From the NCBI RefSeq assembly GCF_022647505.1, contig NZ_CP071409.1:2728001-2792000 (forward strand): a DNA stretch of 64,000 bases, read 5' to 3'. Below, piece after piece: positions 31,040 to 40,880 of the stretch. The translations under genes were made by a program, and so were the position numbers. The notes beneath the pieces were generated by a model. It had not been told where the DNA came from. It did no database searches and saw nothing but the letters and a program-made list of their open reading frames with translations. The DNA is from [Pantoea] beijingensis. Its GTDB lineage: Bacteria > Pseudomonadota > Gammaproteobacteria > Enterobacterales > Enterobacteriaceae. How positions within the stretch are numbered: position 1 is the stretch's first letter; every line of letters begins with the position of its first letter.

Positions 31040-32056
31040 TCACAGAAACATCAGGAAGTAGAGAAGAAAAATATTGGTGATTAACAATAACACGCCGGTC
31101 GGTATCTGAGCCTTTATCACCGCATTACGATCGGGCAACTCCAGTAAAGCGGCGGGAACGATATTAAAGTTTGCTGCCATCGGCGTCATTAACGAACCAC
31201 AATACCCGGAAAACATACCGATAGCCGCCATGACTGCCGGGTTACCACCGTGCTGTAATACCAGGATGGGAATACCAATCCCGGCAGTCACGATAGGAAA
31301 AGCGGCAAATGCATTCCCCATAATCATGGTAAGCAATGCCATACCAATCGCATAGCTGGCCACGGCGATAAGGCGGTTATCCACCGCCAGGTAGGTTTCT
31401 GTCAGTTGAGAAATCGCCGTCCCGACGCCTGCCGTGGTGAATAGCAAACCTAACGTGGCAAGGATCTGCGGCAAAATAAAGGCCCAGCCAATGGCATCCA
31501 GCAGGCGACGCGTTTCCTGCAACGATTGTGCCGGTCCTTCTCGTACCATTCTTAGCGCGATAAGCCAGCCAATAAGGCATCCAACGGTCATAGAAAATAG
31601 CGTAATCAACGTCGAGTGATTTCCGGGCCCAAACACACTCTCCTGCAAACCCGGTATATTATTGAACGCCAACACCCCAATAACAGTGACCACCGGTATC
31701 GCCAGGGCGGGTAAAAAGAGCCGGTTACCCAGTCGGCCCGCACTCTCTTTACGCTGTTCCACGGTGCGTTGATGGTAGCGACCTAACTTTACGCCTCCCA
31801 GCCCAGCGATCAGCGCCATGCCAACGACCACACTTCCCACACCAATATGCAGCAGGCGCTGTGCTTCTTCGGCCGAACCCGCGAACGGCGTTATCACTCG
31901 GTAAGACCAATCACCGATCAAAAATACCAGCCCATACAATGCCCAGAAGAGCCCTGTAGTGAAGCGGCGCGAGTTCGCTTTATCACGCCATGACATCACT
32001 GCCACAATTAATAACATCACGCCTGCCAGCCAGAAAAGATATTGCTGCTGAAACAT
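31040..32056 (-). CDS. DUF979 family membrane protein, putative 5-oxoproline transporter component
   Basis: 338 residues with about nine hydrophobic helices (starts [23 protein letters not shown]). It contains [24 protein letters not shown], a glycine/asparagine-containing motif like those of ion/organic acid permeases. DUF979 genes are regularly next to DUF969 and to pyroglutamate-metabolism genes, so a two-component carrier for 5-oxoproline is proposed. This is inference from gene context; there is no sequence proof of the substrate. Its ATG overlaps the DUF969 stop by one base. Confidence 0.8.
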   Translation of the reverse strand: MFQQQYLFWLAGVMLLIVAVMSWRDKANSRRFTTGLFWALYGLVFLIGDWSYRVITPFAGSAEEAQRLLHIGVGSVVVGMALIAGLGGVKLGRYHQRTVEQRKESAGRLGNRLFLPALAIPVVTVIGVLAFNNIPGLQESVFGPGNHSTLITLFSMTVGCLIGWLIALRMVREGPAQSLQETRRLLDAIGWAFILPQILATLGLLFTTAGVGTAISQLTETYLAVDNRLIAVASYAIGMALLTMIMGNAFAAFPIVTAGIGIPILVLQHGGNPAVMAAIGMFSGYCGSLMTPMAANFNIVPAALLELPDRNAVIKAQIPTGVLLLITNIFLLYFLMFL

Positions 32057-32784
32057 TAGTGCTCCTCCCTGGCCTGCAGGGCCTGCGCATTAAGTGAGGC
32101 CAGTTCAGCCGCAAGGGTTTTGTCCATTTGGCGCAAACGTACGGAGTGAATAATAAATGCGCAGACTGCGGTAGGAATACCCCATAACGCAATGTGCAAC
32201 GGTTCGGTCTGAATCCCACCTGATTCGAGCATAAAATTATGCATAAACAGAATGGCACCGAAGGCAACAAAGATATCTTCTCCAAAGAATAATCCAACGT
32301 TGTCCGTCGCAGCGGACATAGCACGCAGACGATGTCGGACGTGCGCGGGCAACTCACCGTAATGATTTTCCGTCGCGCCTTCCGCCATCGGCGCCAGCAG
32401 CGGACGCACCATCTGCGGATGCCCGCCCAGGCTGGTCAACCCTAAGGCCGCCGTGATTTCACGGACAAATAAATAGACGATCAGCAGTCGTCCTGCGGTG
32501 GCGCTTTTTATATGAGCAATCCAGTTCTGCGCCCGCTCTTTGAGGCCATGCCGCTCCAGCAGGCCAATCACCGCCAGCGGCAGCAGAAGAATCAGCGGCA
32601 GGTTGCGCGTGCTCAAAAATCCTGAACCCAGCTTTTCGAGGATAGACGCGATAGGCATATGGGCGGCCAGACCGGTGATGATACCTGCCACAATTACCAC
32701 CAATACTGGATTTAACCTGAGTAAAAAACCGATGATAATGGCGGCAATGCCGATCAACGGCCAGAAGTTCACTGCTTCTTCCAT
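32056..32784 (-). CDS. DUF969 family membrane protein, putative 5-oxoproline transporter component
   Basis: 242 residues, about six membrane segments (FWPLIGIAAIIIGFLLRLNPVLVVIVAGIITGLAAHMP at the start). It contains the DUF969-typical SLGGHPQMVRPLLAPMAEGA and DNVGLFFGEDIFVAFGAILFMHNFM. It is coupled to the DUF979 gene and lies 30 bases downstream of pxpA. The same transport role is inferred for the pair. Confidence 0.8.
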   Translation of the reverse strand: MEEAVNFWPLIGIAAIIIGFLLRLNPVLVVIVAGIITGLAAHMPIASILEKLGSGFLSTRNLPLILLLPLAVIGLLERHGLKERAQNWIAHIKSATAGRLLIVYLFVREITAALGLTSLGGHPQMVRPLLAPMAEGATENHYGELPAHVRHRLRAMSAATDNVGLFFGEDIFVAFGAILFMHNFMLESGGIQTEPLHIALWGIPTAVCAFIIHSVRLRQMDKTLAAELASLNAQALQAREEH

Positions 32785-32814
32785 AACGACTCTCCAGACA
32801 GGAACACGCTAGAT

Positions 32815-33552
32815 TTATTGATCCGTCACGGTAATCCCATTTTTATCAAAGGCATTGCGCAAATGTTGGGCGAATATCAACGCGTGCGCACCATCGCCGT
32901 GCAGGCAAATACTCTCCGCATGCAGGGTTATCCACTCACCCTGCACACTGCGAACTTTCCCTTGTTGCACCATACTTAGCGTTTGTTCAATCGCCATCGT
33001 CTCATTTTCTATCAGAGCGCCAGGCCGATCGCGCGGCACCAGGCTGCCATCATTCTGATAACCGCGGTCAGCAAAAGCCTCCTGTCGGGTGGACAGGCCG
33101 TGATAGTGCCCCGCACGAATAAGCTCACTACCCGCTAATCCCAGCAGGATCAGCGCCGGGTCTACTGCCTTTATCGCCCGGGCAATCACATCAGCCAGCA
33201 GCGGCTCCCGCGCGGCCTGGTTATAAAGCATGCCGTGTGGCTTGACGTGTGCCAGCCGGCACCCTTCAGTAGCCGCTAATGCCTTTAGAGCACCAACCTG
33301 ATAAACGACCTGTGCAAACACCGTTTCCGCAGGAAGCCGCATCGCCGTTCGGCCAAAGTTTTCCCGATCGGGGAAACTGGGATGCGCACCGATCGCTACG
33401 CCAAACTCTTTCGCCCAACGGATAGATTGCAGCATGGTCTGCGCATCGCCGGCATGAAAGCCACAGGCAATATTCGCCGAGGTCACCCACTGTAGCAGTT
33501 GGCGATCGCTTGTACTGCCCTCTCCCAGATCGGCATTGAGATCAATTTTCAT
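32815..33552 (-). CDS. pxpA: 5-oxoprolinase subunit A (LamB/YcsF family)
   Basis: 245 residues. [41 protein letters not shown] and [11 protein letters not shown] are the metal- and substrate-binding signatures of the LamB/YcsF family (E. coli YbgL). With PxpB and PxpC it hydrolyses 5-oxo-L-proline to glutamate using ATP. It overlaps pxpC by 11 bases. Confidence 0.96.
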   Translation of the reverse strand: MKIDLNADLGEGSTSDRQLLQWVTSANIACGFHAGDAQTMLQSIRWAKEFGVAIGAHPSFPDRENFGRTAMRLPAETVFAQVVYQVGALKALAATEGCRLAHVKPHGMLYNQAAREPLLADVIARAIKAVDPALILLGLAGSELIRAGHYHGLSTRQEAFADRGYQNDGSLVPRDRPGALIENETMAIEQTLSMVQQGKVRSVQGEWITLHAESICLHGDGAHALIFAQHLRNAFDKNGITVTDQ

Positions 33553-34474
33553 ATTCCAGCCCCATCATCATGTGGTCAATGACACGTTGTTGCCGCTGCT
33601 TCGCGGCCAGTGCCTCTTCCAACGTACAGAGCACAAAATGGATCGGATCGCCCAAGCGGATCTGTGCCAAATGGTGGAGGTCAGCTTCGATGACGCAGGC
33701 AATGCGCGGGTAGCCGCCGGTGGTCTGTGCATCGGCCATCAGGACAATTGGCAATCCGTTAGGTGGTACCTGAACCACACCCGGTAACAAGCCATGTGAC
33801 AGCAGTTCCCTATCGGTATTGCGGATAACAGGTCCCCCCTGCAAGCGATAGCCCATGCGATTACTTTGTGGACTTAATTTCCATGCGGTGCGCCAAAATG
33901 TCTCTTGCGACTCACGGCTGAACTCATGATACTCCGGTCCCGGTAAAGCGCGCAGGCGGTTACCCCATAATAGCTGACGAACGCCTACCGCTTTAGTAAA
34001 GGAGCGTTCAGCGTGGCCCAGCGGAATAACATCACCGTCCTCAACGCGGCGACCATGCTGGCCACCAAAACCGGCTTTTAAATCGGTACTGACCGATCCC
34101 AGTAGCGGCGATAACGCAAAACTGCCACCTACAGCCAGATAACTACGCATGCCGCGAGTCGGCAGTGCCATCGTCAGGCGCTGCCCGGCTTTCACCGCTG
34201 TACGCCATCCGGTCCAGACGCTTTTTCCATCAATTTCCGCTTTACAGCATGCGCCCGTCAGCGCAACCCAGCCATCACGCCTGAACTCCGCACAAAACTG
34301 GCCCAGGGTAATTTCCAGCACGGCGCTATCCTGTGGGTTACCCACCAGCAAATTTGCCGTTTTCATAGCAGGGAGATCCAGTGCCCCGCTGCTGCCGATA
34401 CCATACTGTCGCCAACCAGTACGACCCGCGTCCTGGAGAGAGGTGCTGATCCCCGCACGAATAATCTTTAGCAT
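33542..34474 (-). CDS. pxpC: 5-oxoprolinase subunit C
   Basis: 310 residues, E. coli YbgK type. It carries [48 protein letters not shown] and [11 protein letters not shown], typical of biotin-dependent carboxylase-like/allophanate hydrolase subunit 2 folds. Partner of PxpB. It overlaps both neighbours (7 bases with pxpB, 11 with pxpA), so translation is coupled. Confidence 0.95.
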   Translation of the reverse strand: MLKIIRAGISTSLQDAGRTGWRQYGIGSSGALDLPAMKTANLLVGNPQDSAVLEITLGQFCAEFRRDGWVALTGACCKAEIDGKSVWTGWRTAVKAGQRLTMALPTRGMRSYLAVGGSFALSPLLGSVSTDLKAGFGGQHGRRVEDGDVIPLGHAERSFTKAVGVRQLLWGNRLRALPGPEYHEFSRESQETFWRTAWKLSPQSNRMGYRLQGGPVIRNTDRELLSHGLLPGVVQVPPNGLPIVLMADAQTTGGYPRIACVIEADLHHLAQIRLGDPIHFVLCTLEEALAAKQRQQRVIDHMMMGLEYEN

Positions 34475-35124
34475 ATCCCCTCCCTTTGCGGTACGAACCG
34501 CACGTTATCGCCGGGACGCAATAATGTGGGCGGCTGCTGTTGTGGCTGAAACAGCACAGCATCAGTACGACCAAGTAATTGCCATCCACCGGGCGTTGAT
34601 AATGGATAGACACCCGTTTGGCTGCCGCCGATACCTACAGAACCCGCAGGAACAGTGACCCGGGGTTCAGCACGACGCGGGATATGCAAGCGCGGATCGA
34701 GCCCGCCAAGATAGGGAAAACCGGGTTGAAAACCGATGAAATAGACAACGTAATTGACAGAAGCATGTAGCTCAACAACTTGTTTTACACTCAATCCACT
34801 GTAGTGCGCAACGTCGGATAAATCGGGACCGGCTTCACCGCCGTAGATTACGGGGATCTCTATATGCCGCACCTCAGGATGAAGGGACTCGCTCTCTTCC
34901 CACCAGTTTTGCAGGCGCTCAATCGCATCCAACGCCGTCTGTTGCGGATGGCGTAACAGTACGGTTAGGTTGTTCATGCCCGGAATAGCTTCAATAACGT
35001 GCGGATGATCTGCTAACCGTGCGGTCAACCCCCAAATGCGCTGCTGGCTTGCCAGCGAAACAGGGGGGTCCAATTCCAGGACTACCGCACGCTCTCCCAA
35101 CAGGTAACAACGTGCTCGTTGCAT
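34468..35124 (-). CDS. pxpB: 5-oxoprolinase subunit B
   Basis: 218 residues, E. coli YbgJ type, formerly called allophanate hydrolase subunit 1/KipI-like. Motifs: [71 protein letters not shown] and [29 protein letters not shown]. It forms the catalytic PxpBC pair. It is the first gene of pxpBCA-DUF969-DUF979-pcp-nei, 144 bases downstream of ybgI. Confidence 0.95.
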   Translation of the reverse strand: MQRARCYLLGERAVVLELDPPVSLASQQRIWGLTARLADHPHVIEAIPGMNNLTVLLRHPQQTALDAIERLQNWWEESESLHPEVRHIEIPVIYGGEAGPDLSDVAHYSGLSVKQVVELHASVNYVVYFIGFQPGFPYLGGLDPRLHIPRRAEPRVTVPAGSVGIGGSQTGVYPLSTPGGWQLLGRTDAVLFQPQQQPPTLLRPGDNVRFVPQREGIC

Positions 35125-35268
35125 CGTCTCCCTCCCTCAGTAAATTCCGATCGATAAACAGGCCGGATAATCATGTAATTACCCGTTTATCACAGTAAAA
35201 GGAGAAATAGTTATGCGAAGCCGCCGCCCGATGTCAATCGATTTACGTTCCGGTGCGGCGGTAGAGAA

Positions 35269-36012
35269 TCAGGCGGGGTTATCAATATCAATAAAAGTCA
35301 CATCAAAGTGGTAGCTTTCAGCCAGCCACTCACCCAGCGCTTTAATCCCTGCCCGCTCAGTCGCATGATGGCCCGCAGCAAAAAAATGCAGGCCGTTTTC
35401 ACGGGCACTGTGAATGGTTTTTTCAGACACTTCTCCGGTAATAAAGGCGTCGACACCAAACTCAGCCGCGTCGTCAATAAATCCCTGACCGCCGCCGGTA
35501 CACCAGGCAATGCGGCGGATCAATGCTGGCGCATTATCACCGCAGTGCAGCGGCGGACGGCCCAGCGCGGCGGTAATCCGTTGTGCCAGTAAATCACCCG
35601 TTAACGGATCTTTTAATTCACCCCATGGCACCAACGGAACTATCTCACCACGGGTATTCATATCGAGTAGTCGAGCCAACTGCGCATTGTTACCTAACTG
35701 AGGGTGGGCATCGAGGGGGAGATGCCAACCATACAGATTGATATCATTCGCCAGTAGCGCCCTGAGTCGGTTACGCTTCATGCCCTTAATCACCGGTGAT
35801 TCATTTTTCCAGAAGTAACCGTGATGCACCATCACTGCATCCGCCTGCAGCCGTACCGCCTCATCCAGTAGCGCCTGACAGGCGGTCACGCCGGTGATAA
35901 TTTTCTTCACCTCGGTGCGCCCTTCTACCTGAAGACCATTAGGCGCGTAGTCGTTAAAACTCGCGGTATTCAACTGCTGGTTAACGATATGTTCAAGTTC
36001 AGTATTACGCAT
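35269..36012 (-). CDS. ybgI: Metal-binding protein YbgI (GTP cyclohydrolase I type 2/NIF3 family)
   Basis: 247 residues from the ATG at 36012 (MRNTELEHIVNQQLNTASFNDYAPNGLQVEG). The frame stays open to 36324, but that part lies inside phr and has no family similarity. Motifs VHHGYFWKNESPVIKG, GWHLPLDAHPQLGNNAQLA, CTGGGQGFIDDAAEFGVDAFITGE and AGHHATERAGIKALGEWL give the dinuclear metal site. Function in the cell is uncertain. It overlaps the end of phr by 8 bases. Confidence 0.95.
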   Translation of the reverse strand: MRNTELEHIVNQQLNTASFNDYAPNGLQVEGRTEVKKIITGVTACQALLDEAVRLQADAVMVHHGYFWKNESPVIKGMKRNRLRALLANDINLYGWHLPLDAHPQLGNNAQLARLLDMNTRGEIVPLVPWGELKDPLTGDLLAQRITAALGRPPLHCGDNAPALIRRIAWCTGGGQGFIDDAAEFGVDAFITGEVSEKTIHSARENGLHFFAAGHHATERAGIKALGEWLAESYHFDVTFIDIDNPA

Positions 36013-37447
36013 TGCTGTTACCTGTCTCTTTTCGTGCCGCGTCAAACGCGCCCAGTGTTCTGTTACGTGCCTGTTTATGATCGACGATTGGCAGTGGATA
36101 ATCGAGCTTCTGCTGATTTTTCTTTGCCCAGTCGTGGGGTTGATGGATCTCGGCATCCGGCACATGGCGCAACTCTGGTAGCCAGTAACGAATAAATTCA
36201 CCCTGCTTATCGAAGCGTTCCCCCTGCGTGGTGGGATTGAAAATCCGAAAATAAGGTGCCGCATCCATTCCGCTGGACGCCGCCCACTGCCAGCCACCGT
36301 TATTGGCCGCCAGATCGCCATCAATCAGCTGCGACATAAAATAACGCTCGCCTTCACGCCAGTCGATCAGCAAGTCTTTAACCAGAAAGCTGGCGGTAAT
36401 CATTCTTAATCGATTATGCATCCATCCCAGCGTATTAAGCTGACGCATCGCGGCATCAACAATCGGATAACCGGTTTTCCCCTGCTGCCATGCCAGTAAT
36501 TGCTGAGGGTCGCTGCGCCAGACAACATGATTCGTCCAACTGATAAAAGGGTGAGATTTACATAAATGTGGCCATGCAACCAGCACATGGCGATAAAATT
36601 CTCGCCAAATCAGCTCATTTAGCCAGACAAAACAGCGTTCATCTTCCAGCCCGTTCGGGTGCTCACGCAGCAAACGATGCAGACATTGACGGGGAGAAAG
36701 TATTCCTGTTGCCAGATAGGCTGATAGCAGGCTGGTCCCCTGCTTCGCCGGAAAATCGCGATCCTGATGATAAGCAGTAACCGGTTGCTGGCAAAAAGCA
36801 CGTAACCGTGCAATCGCTGCCGCCTCCCCGGGAGGAAAAAGCGCATCATCATAAGGGGCCAGCGGATAACCAAAGGGGGTCAATTCCGGCTGTTGTATGC
36901 GCGGCGCATTTTGTCTCGCCCGCGGCGCGGGTACGCATTCCGGCAATCCTTGCTGTAAACGTTTAACAAATGCGCGACTAAAGGGCGTAAAGACTTTATA
37001 CATCTCGCGGTTGCCGGTGAGGACGCTGCCGGGCGGCAGCAAAACACTATCGTCAAATCCCTGACAGACAATACCCTGTTCCGACAGACTTTTTTCTGCC
37101 GCAGCATCGCGTTGTCGCTCGTTAATTTCATATTGGTAATTATAAAATACCCTATCGACATGCTGCTGCTGGCAAAACTGCCGTAGCTGCTCAACCGAAG
37201 CCGCAAAATCATCACAGGTCAGGGTATAAAGCGGAATACCGCGCCCGGCCAGATCGGCCTGCAGCAGCCGCAAATTATCATAGATAAATTGCGCCTGCCG
37301 CGGTGCCATCTCATGCTGTCGCCACTGTTCAGGGGTCGCCATAAACAGCACCATAACCTGCGCCTGTTCATCGCGGCAGGCGGCATACAGCGCCATATTG
37401 TCACTGACGCGCAGATCACTACGCAACCAAACCAAATTTGTGGTCAT
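36005..37447 (-). CDS. phr: Deoxyribodipyrimidine photolyase
   Basis: 480 residues (E. coli 472). It repairs cyclobutane pyrimidine dimers with blue light using FADH and an antenna cofactor. N-terminal antenna domain (MTTNLVWLRSDLRVSDNMALYAAC), FAD domain with GTSLLSAYLATGILSPRQCL, WRSDPQQLLAWQQGKTGYPIVDAAMRQLNTLGWMHNRLRMITASFLVKDLLIDWREGERYF and GDLAANNGGWQWAASSGMDAAPYFRIFNP. It is co-transcribed with ybgA (15-base gap). The last residues differ from E. coli. Confidence 0.97.
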   Translation of the reverse strand: MTTNLVWLRSDLRVSDNMALYAACRDEQAQVMVLFMATPEQWRQHEMAPRQAQFIYDNLRLLQADLAGRGIPLYTLTCDDFAASVEQLRQFCQQQHVDRVFYNYQYEINERQRDAAAEKSLSEQGIVCQGFDDSVLLPPGSVLTGNREMYKVFTPFSRAFVKRLQQGLPECVPAPRARQNAPRIQQPELTPFGYPLAPYDDALFPPGEAAAIARLRAFCQQPVTAYHQDRDFPAKQGTSLLSAYLATGILSPRQCLHRLLREHPNGLEDERCFVWLNELIWREFYRHVLVAWPHLCKSHPFISWTNHVVWRSDPQQLLAWQQGKTGYPIVDAAMRQLNTLGWMHNRLRMITASFLVKDLLIDWREGERYFMSQLIDGDLAANNGGWQWAASSGMDAAPYFRIFNPTTQGERFDKQGEFIRYWLPELRHVPDAEIHQPHDWAKKNQQKLDYPLPIVDHKQARNRTLGAFDAARKETGNSNA

Positions 37448-37462
37448 CGTACTCCCGCCATA

Positions 37463-38419
37463 TCAGTGACCATAACGTAGCCTGAGCGCTTCAGGATAAG
37501 GTTCGAAATAGCGCTGTCGCGACAGATAGTCATCCGGGAACTCTTTCATGTAATGTTTCAGCAACGTAATAGGCGCCAGCAGCGGTTGTAGCCCTTGCCG
37601 ATAGCGATCGATCAGTCCAGCTAATTCCTGGCGCTGTGGCGAACTTAGATGCTTGCGGAAATAGCCCTGGACGTGCATCAGCACATTGGTATGATTACGG
37701 CGTGTAGCCGGATGTGAGAGTAATGCCATCAGGTGGTTACGATAGGCGAAGGCATACTCTTCCAAAGAGTCCCAACTCTCCATCGCTGCCACAAAACGCC
37801 CCAATTCACGGTATTCCGCCTGCGAATGTGCCAGCAAGAGCAATTTATAACGACTATGGAATTCGATCAGCGCAAAGCGGCTGAGACCCGTTTTCCACAT
37901 CTGGTTAAATTCATGCAGGGCATAGACCCGCTGAACAAAATTTTCACGGATAGCATCGTCATTCAGGCGGCCGTTCTCTTCGATCGGTAGCCAGGGCATT
38001 GCCGCCATCAGCTCGCGGGTAAAGATTCCCACGCCCTCTTTGCGATTGTCATTCGTGCCAGGTTGATAAATACGCACGCGTTCCATACCGCAACTGGGCG
38101 ATTTAGCACAGACGAGATAGCCACACAGGTGCGCCAGTTGACCCACCTTCGCTACTGAGAAATCTCGCATGTGCTGTGTGACATCCTCACCGCCAGGCTT
38201 ACTGAAACAGAGCGCAATCTCATTCTCTGCACGCGCAACCAGGCGTAGCGCAGGGCGAGGCGTAGGTAAACCTATCGCCATTTCCGGACAAATCGCCTCA
38301 AAATGAACATAAGGTGCCAGTTCATCGGTAGCAAAAAGATCGCGTTTATGCCCGCCATCAAAACGGACGCGCTCGCCCAGTAAACATGCGCTGATACCTA
38401 ACGGAATTCTCTCACTCAT
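37463..38419 (-). CDS. ybgA: YbgA long form, DUF523-DUF1722 protein
   Basis: 318 residues. N-terminal DUF523 (about 1-150: ISACLLGERVRFDGGHKRD, CPEMAIGLPTPRPALRLV, CAKSPSCGMERVRIY) and C-terminal DUF1722 (about 180-310). E. coli YbgA is a short form with only the second domain; the cysteines of DUF523 are present here. Molecular function unknown; it is next to photolyase and behind a MerR-type operator. No clear Shine-Dalgarno sequence precedes the ATG; GGTTGTACAAGT lies directly before it, and the conserved ISACLLG at residues 9-15 supports this start. Confidence 0.93.
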   Translation of the reverse strand: MSERIPLGISACLLGERVRFDGGHKRDLFATDELAPYVHFEAICPEMAIGLPTPRPALRLVARAENEIALCFSKPGGEDVTQHMRDFSVAKVGQLAHLCGYLVCAKSPSCGMERVRIYQPGTNDNRKEGVGIFTRELMAAMPWLPIEENGRLNDDAIRENFVQRVYALHEFNQMWKTGLSRFALIEFHSRYKLLLLAHSQAEYRELGRFVAAMESWDSLEEYAFAYRNHLMALLSHPATRRNHTNVLMHVQGYFRKHLSSPQRQELAGLIDRYRQGLQPLLAPITLLKHYMKEFPDDYLSRQRYFEPYPEALRLRYGH

Positions 38420-38420
38420 A

Positions 38421-38450
38421 CTTGTACAACCAAATTAACATTGTATAACT
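38421..38450 (-). promoter_or_regulatory. TGTACA-type inverted repeat (MerR-family operator) at the ybgA-phr promoter
   Basis: Half-sites TTGTACAA (38422-38429) and TTGTATAA (38441-38448) face each other; the cores TGTACA and TGTATA are 13 bases apart. On the minus strand TATACA (38447-38442) may be the -10, giving a leader of only about 15-20 bases. This resembles operators of MlrA and of B12/light-responsive MerR proteins (LitR/CarH), which often control phr genes. The regulator gene is not in the window. Confidence 0.5.
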
Positions 38451-38513
38451 TAGAGTGTAGCTCAAAATACGCGTTAAGGTATAAGAAGAATGGTGTTATC
38501 AATCACTAACAGA

Positions 38514-38538
38514 TAAAAAAAAACCGCCATCGGCGGTC
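38514..38538 (-). terminator. ybfA terminator
   Basis: ACCGCC-ATC-GGCGGT hairpin followed on the minus strand by a run of nine T. It lies 25 bases past the ybfA stop. Confidence 0.85.
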
Positions 38539-38562
38539 GCTTCAATCTGGAGTATAACGCAA

Positions 38563-38763
38563 TCAGTAAAAATCGCTTCCCGCCGCTTCGGATTGCGCTA
38601 ACCAAACGGGCATAGTGCTGGTTTTGATCCAGACGCGATGCAAATAGCTATAGAAACGTGCGCGATCCGGGCGGAACAGCATGATAGGCAATGCCAGCGT
38701 TCCGATCGCAAGAACGGCGCTACGACGCATGAAAATCTTGTGCAATGAGTAGTGTTGAAACAT
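38563..38763 (-). CDS. ybfA: Small membrane protein YbfA
   Basis: 66 residues from the ATG at 38763, preceded by GGGAGG at about 10 bases. The frame is open upstream but only this part matches YbfA: LALPIMLFRPDRARFYSYLHRVWIKTSTMPVWLAQSE. One hydrophobic segment. In E. coli it sits in the same place, divergent from kdp; its function is unknown. Confidence 0.88.
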   Translation of the reverse strand: MFQHYSLHKIFMRRSAVLAIGTLALPIMLFRPDRARFYSYLHRVWIKTSTMPVWLAQSEAAGSDFY

Positions 38764-38990
38764 AACCGAAGCCCTCCCGTGATTTACCGCCATGATGATC
38801 CACGACTGAATCTGCATCAGATCACAGAAAAATGAATATTGTATGTAATCTGTACACGATGATACGCCGCAGCCTGTCATTTTACTACTCATCTGACCAG
38901 GTTTTTGCGCATTTAAAAACCAGTATTGATTGTAACCGTAATTTAATTACATTTTTGTTAAAAAAAACTTATCGCATTAACAACTCACCC

Positions 38991-39010
38991 ATTTTTACGC
39001 TTTTTTTATA
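38991..39010 (+). promoter_or_regulatory. Probable KdpE-binding T-rich site of kdpFABC
   Basis: A T-run stretch (ATTTTTACGC then TTTTTTTATA) followed by CCGCCCCGCCG, about 85 bases upstream of kdpF, matches the layout of the KdpE box in E. coli. The -10/-35 elements are not clear. Confidence 0.5.
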
Positions 39011-39092
39011 TCCGCCCCGCCGTTTTATACACCCTCTTTCCACGCGCCTCTTTACCCTTTACGCATCTGAATCATTTTGCTGGAGGTGTAAT

Positions 39093-39182
39093 GTGAGCAT
39101 TGAAATCATTACCGGTATTGCGCTGGTGGCCTTGCTAACGGGCTACCTGTGCTATGCCTTAATTTTTGCGGAGGCATTCTGA
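39093..39182 (+). CDS. kdpF: Potassium-transporting ATPase subunit KdpF
   Basis: 29 residues from a GTG start: [20 protein letters not shown] followed by YALIFAEAF. One transmembrane helix, the same length as in E. coli, ending in the conserved AEAF. GGAGG lies eight bases upstream; an ATG two bases earlier is followed at once by a stop. It stabilises the Kdp complex. Its TGA overlaps the kdpA ATG. Confidence 0.95.
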   Translation: MSIEIITGIALVALLTGYLCYALIFAEAF

Positions 39183-40867
39183 TGGCCGCTTCCGCATGCC
39201 TGCTGCTTTTGAGTTTTCTCTTTGTGCTGCTGGTACTGGCGCATCCACTGGGAAAGGGCCTCACGACGCTTATAGACGGTGAGCCGCGACCTTTACGCGC
39301 GGCATTTGAAAAACGTCTGTGGCCACTGTGCGGCTGTCATGGCGGCGAGATGGGCTGGCTTCGTTATTTTTGGGCTATCATGGTGATTAACCTGCTGGGC
39401 ATCGCTGTACTGTTCATGATATTGATGCTGCAGGATCGTCTGCCGCTTAATCCGCAGCATTTCCCTGCCCTGAGCTGGCACCTGGCGCTGAATACCGCCA
39501 TTAGCTTTGTCACCAATACCGACTGGCAGGCCTACAGCGGTGAAAATACGCTGAGCTATTTCAGTCAGATGGTGGGACTAACGGTACAAAACTTTCTGTC
39601 CGCCGCCAGCGGTATCGCGGTGGCGTTTGCCTTAATCCGCGCTTTCTCACGGCAAACCCGCCATACCCTGGGTAACGCCTGGCAGGATTTGATTCGAATC
39701 ACACTCTATCTGCTGCTCCCGCTCTCGCTGCTGCTGGCACTCTACTTTGTGAGTCAGGGCGTTATGCAAAACCTCAGCGAATATTCCGTATTTCATACCC
39801 TGCGCGGCGACCTGCAAACCTTGCCAATGGGGCCGGTCGCCTCTCAGGAAGCGATTAAACTGCTCGGCACCAACGGCGGGGGGTTTTTTGGCGCGAATTC
39901 CGCACATCCGTTTGAAAACCCCACCGCATTGACCAACCTGGTTCAGATGCTGGCTATTCTGCTGATCCCCGCCGCGCTCTGTTTCACTTTCGGTGAAGCG
40001 GTGCGCGATCGCCGTCAGGGACATGCCCTGCTGGCGACCATGACGTTGATGTTTGTGCTGGCGGCCAGTGTGGTGATCTGGGCGGAATACCAGGGGAATC
40101 CGCATCTGAGTGCATCAGGTGCCTCCGGCAACTGGAATATGGAAGGCAAAGAAACCCGCTTTGGTCTCCTCGGCTCGGCACTTTATGCGGTCGTCACTAC
40201 CGCGGCATCCTGCGGCGCGGTCAATGCCATGCATGACTCCTTTACCGCACTCGGCGGCATGGTGCCCCTGTGGCTAATGCAGATTGGCGAGGTGGTCTTT
40301 GGCGGCGTAGGGTCAGGCCTGTACGGCATGATTCTGTTTGTGCTGCTGGCGGTTTTTATTGCCGGGCTGATGATTGGCCGCTCACCGGAATATCTCGGTA
40401 AAAAGATCGATATTCGGGAGATTAAGCTAACGGCGCTGGCCATTCTGGTCACCCCCACGCTGGTCTTACTCGGCACCGCGCTGGCCATCGCCACCGATGC
40501 GGGCCGTGCGGGAATACTCAATCCCGGCACACACGGTTTCAGTGAAGTCCTCTATGCCCTCTCCTCTGCCGCTAATAACAACGGCAGCGCGTTTGCCGGT
40601 CTGAGCGTAAATACGCCTTTTTACAATCTTCTGCTCTCCTTCGCCATGTTTGCTGGCCGTTTCGGCATTATTTTGCCGGTACTGGCGATCGCGGGGTCGC
40701 TGGTGGAGAAAAAAGCACAGCCCGCCGGGGCAGGCACGCTCCCCAGCCACGGAGGAGTGTTTATCGGTCTGCTGGCCGGCACGGTGCTGCTGGTTGCTGC
40801 CCTGACATTCGTTCCGGTGCTGGCCATCGGCCCGGTCGCCGAACATCTTCAATTATTGACGCACTGA
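39182..40867 (+). CDS. kdpA: Potassium-transporting ATPase potassium-binding subunit
   Basis: 561 residues from ATG 39182 ([16 protein letters not shown]). It forms the K+-selective pore; selectivity loops are seen as [59 protein letters not shown] and [13 protein letters not shown]. The N-terminal 80 residues are more diverged from E. coli than the rest. It is part of kdpFABC, an ATP-driven high-affinity K+ uptake system. Confidence 0.97.
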   Translation: MAASACLLLLSFLFVLLVLAHPLGKGLTTLIDGEPRPLRAAFEKRLWPLCGCHGGEMGWLRYFWAIMVINLLGIAVLFMILMLQDRLPLNPQHFPALSWHLALNTAISFVTNTDWQAYSGENTLSYFSQMVGLTVQNFLSAASGIAVAFALIRAFSRQTRHTLGNAWQDLIRITLYLLLPLSLLLALYFVSQGVMQNLSEYSVFHTLRGDLQTLPMGPVASQEAIKLLGTNGGGFFGANSAHPFENPTALTNLVQMLAILLIPAALCFTFGEAVRDRRQGHALLATMTLMFVLAASVVIWAEYQGNPHLSASGASGNWNMEGKETRFGLLGSALYAVVTTAASCGAVNAMHDSFTALGGMVPLWLMQIGEVVFGGVGSGLYGMILFVLLAVFIAGLMIGRSPEYLGKKIDIREIKLTALAILVTPTLVLLGTALAIATDAGRAGILNPGTHGFSEVLYALSSAANNNGSAFAGLSVNTPFYNLLLSFAMFAGRFGIILPVLAIAGSLVEKKAQPAGAGTLPSHGGVFIGLLAGTVLLVAALTFVPVLAIGPVAEHLQLLTH

Positions 40868-40880
40868 GAGCGGAGCAATC

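Noticed and set aside
36013..36324. 104-residue N-terminal extension of ybgI
   Set aside because: Lies inside phr on the same strand in another frame; the family start is at 36012.
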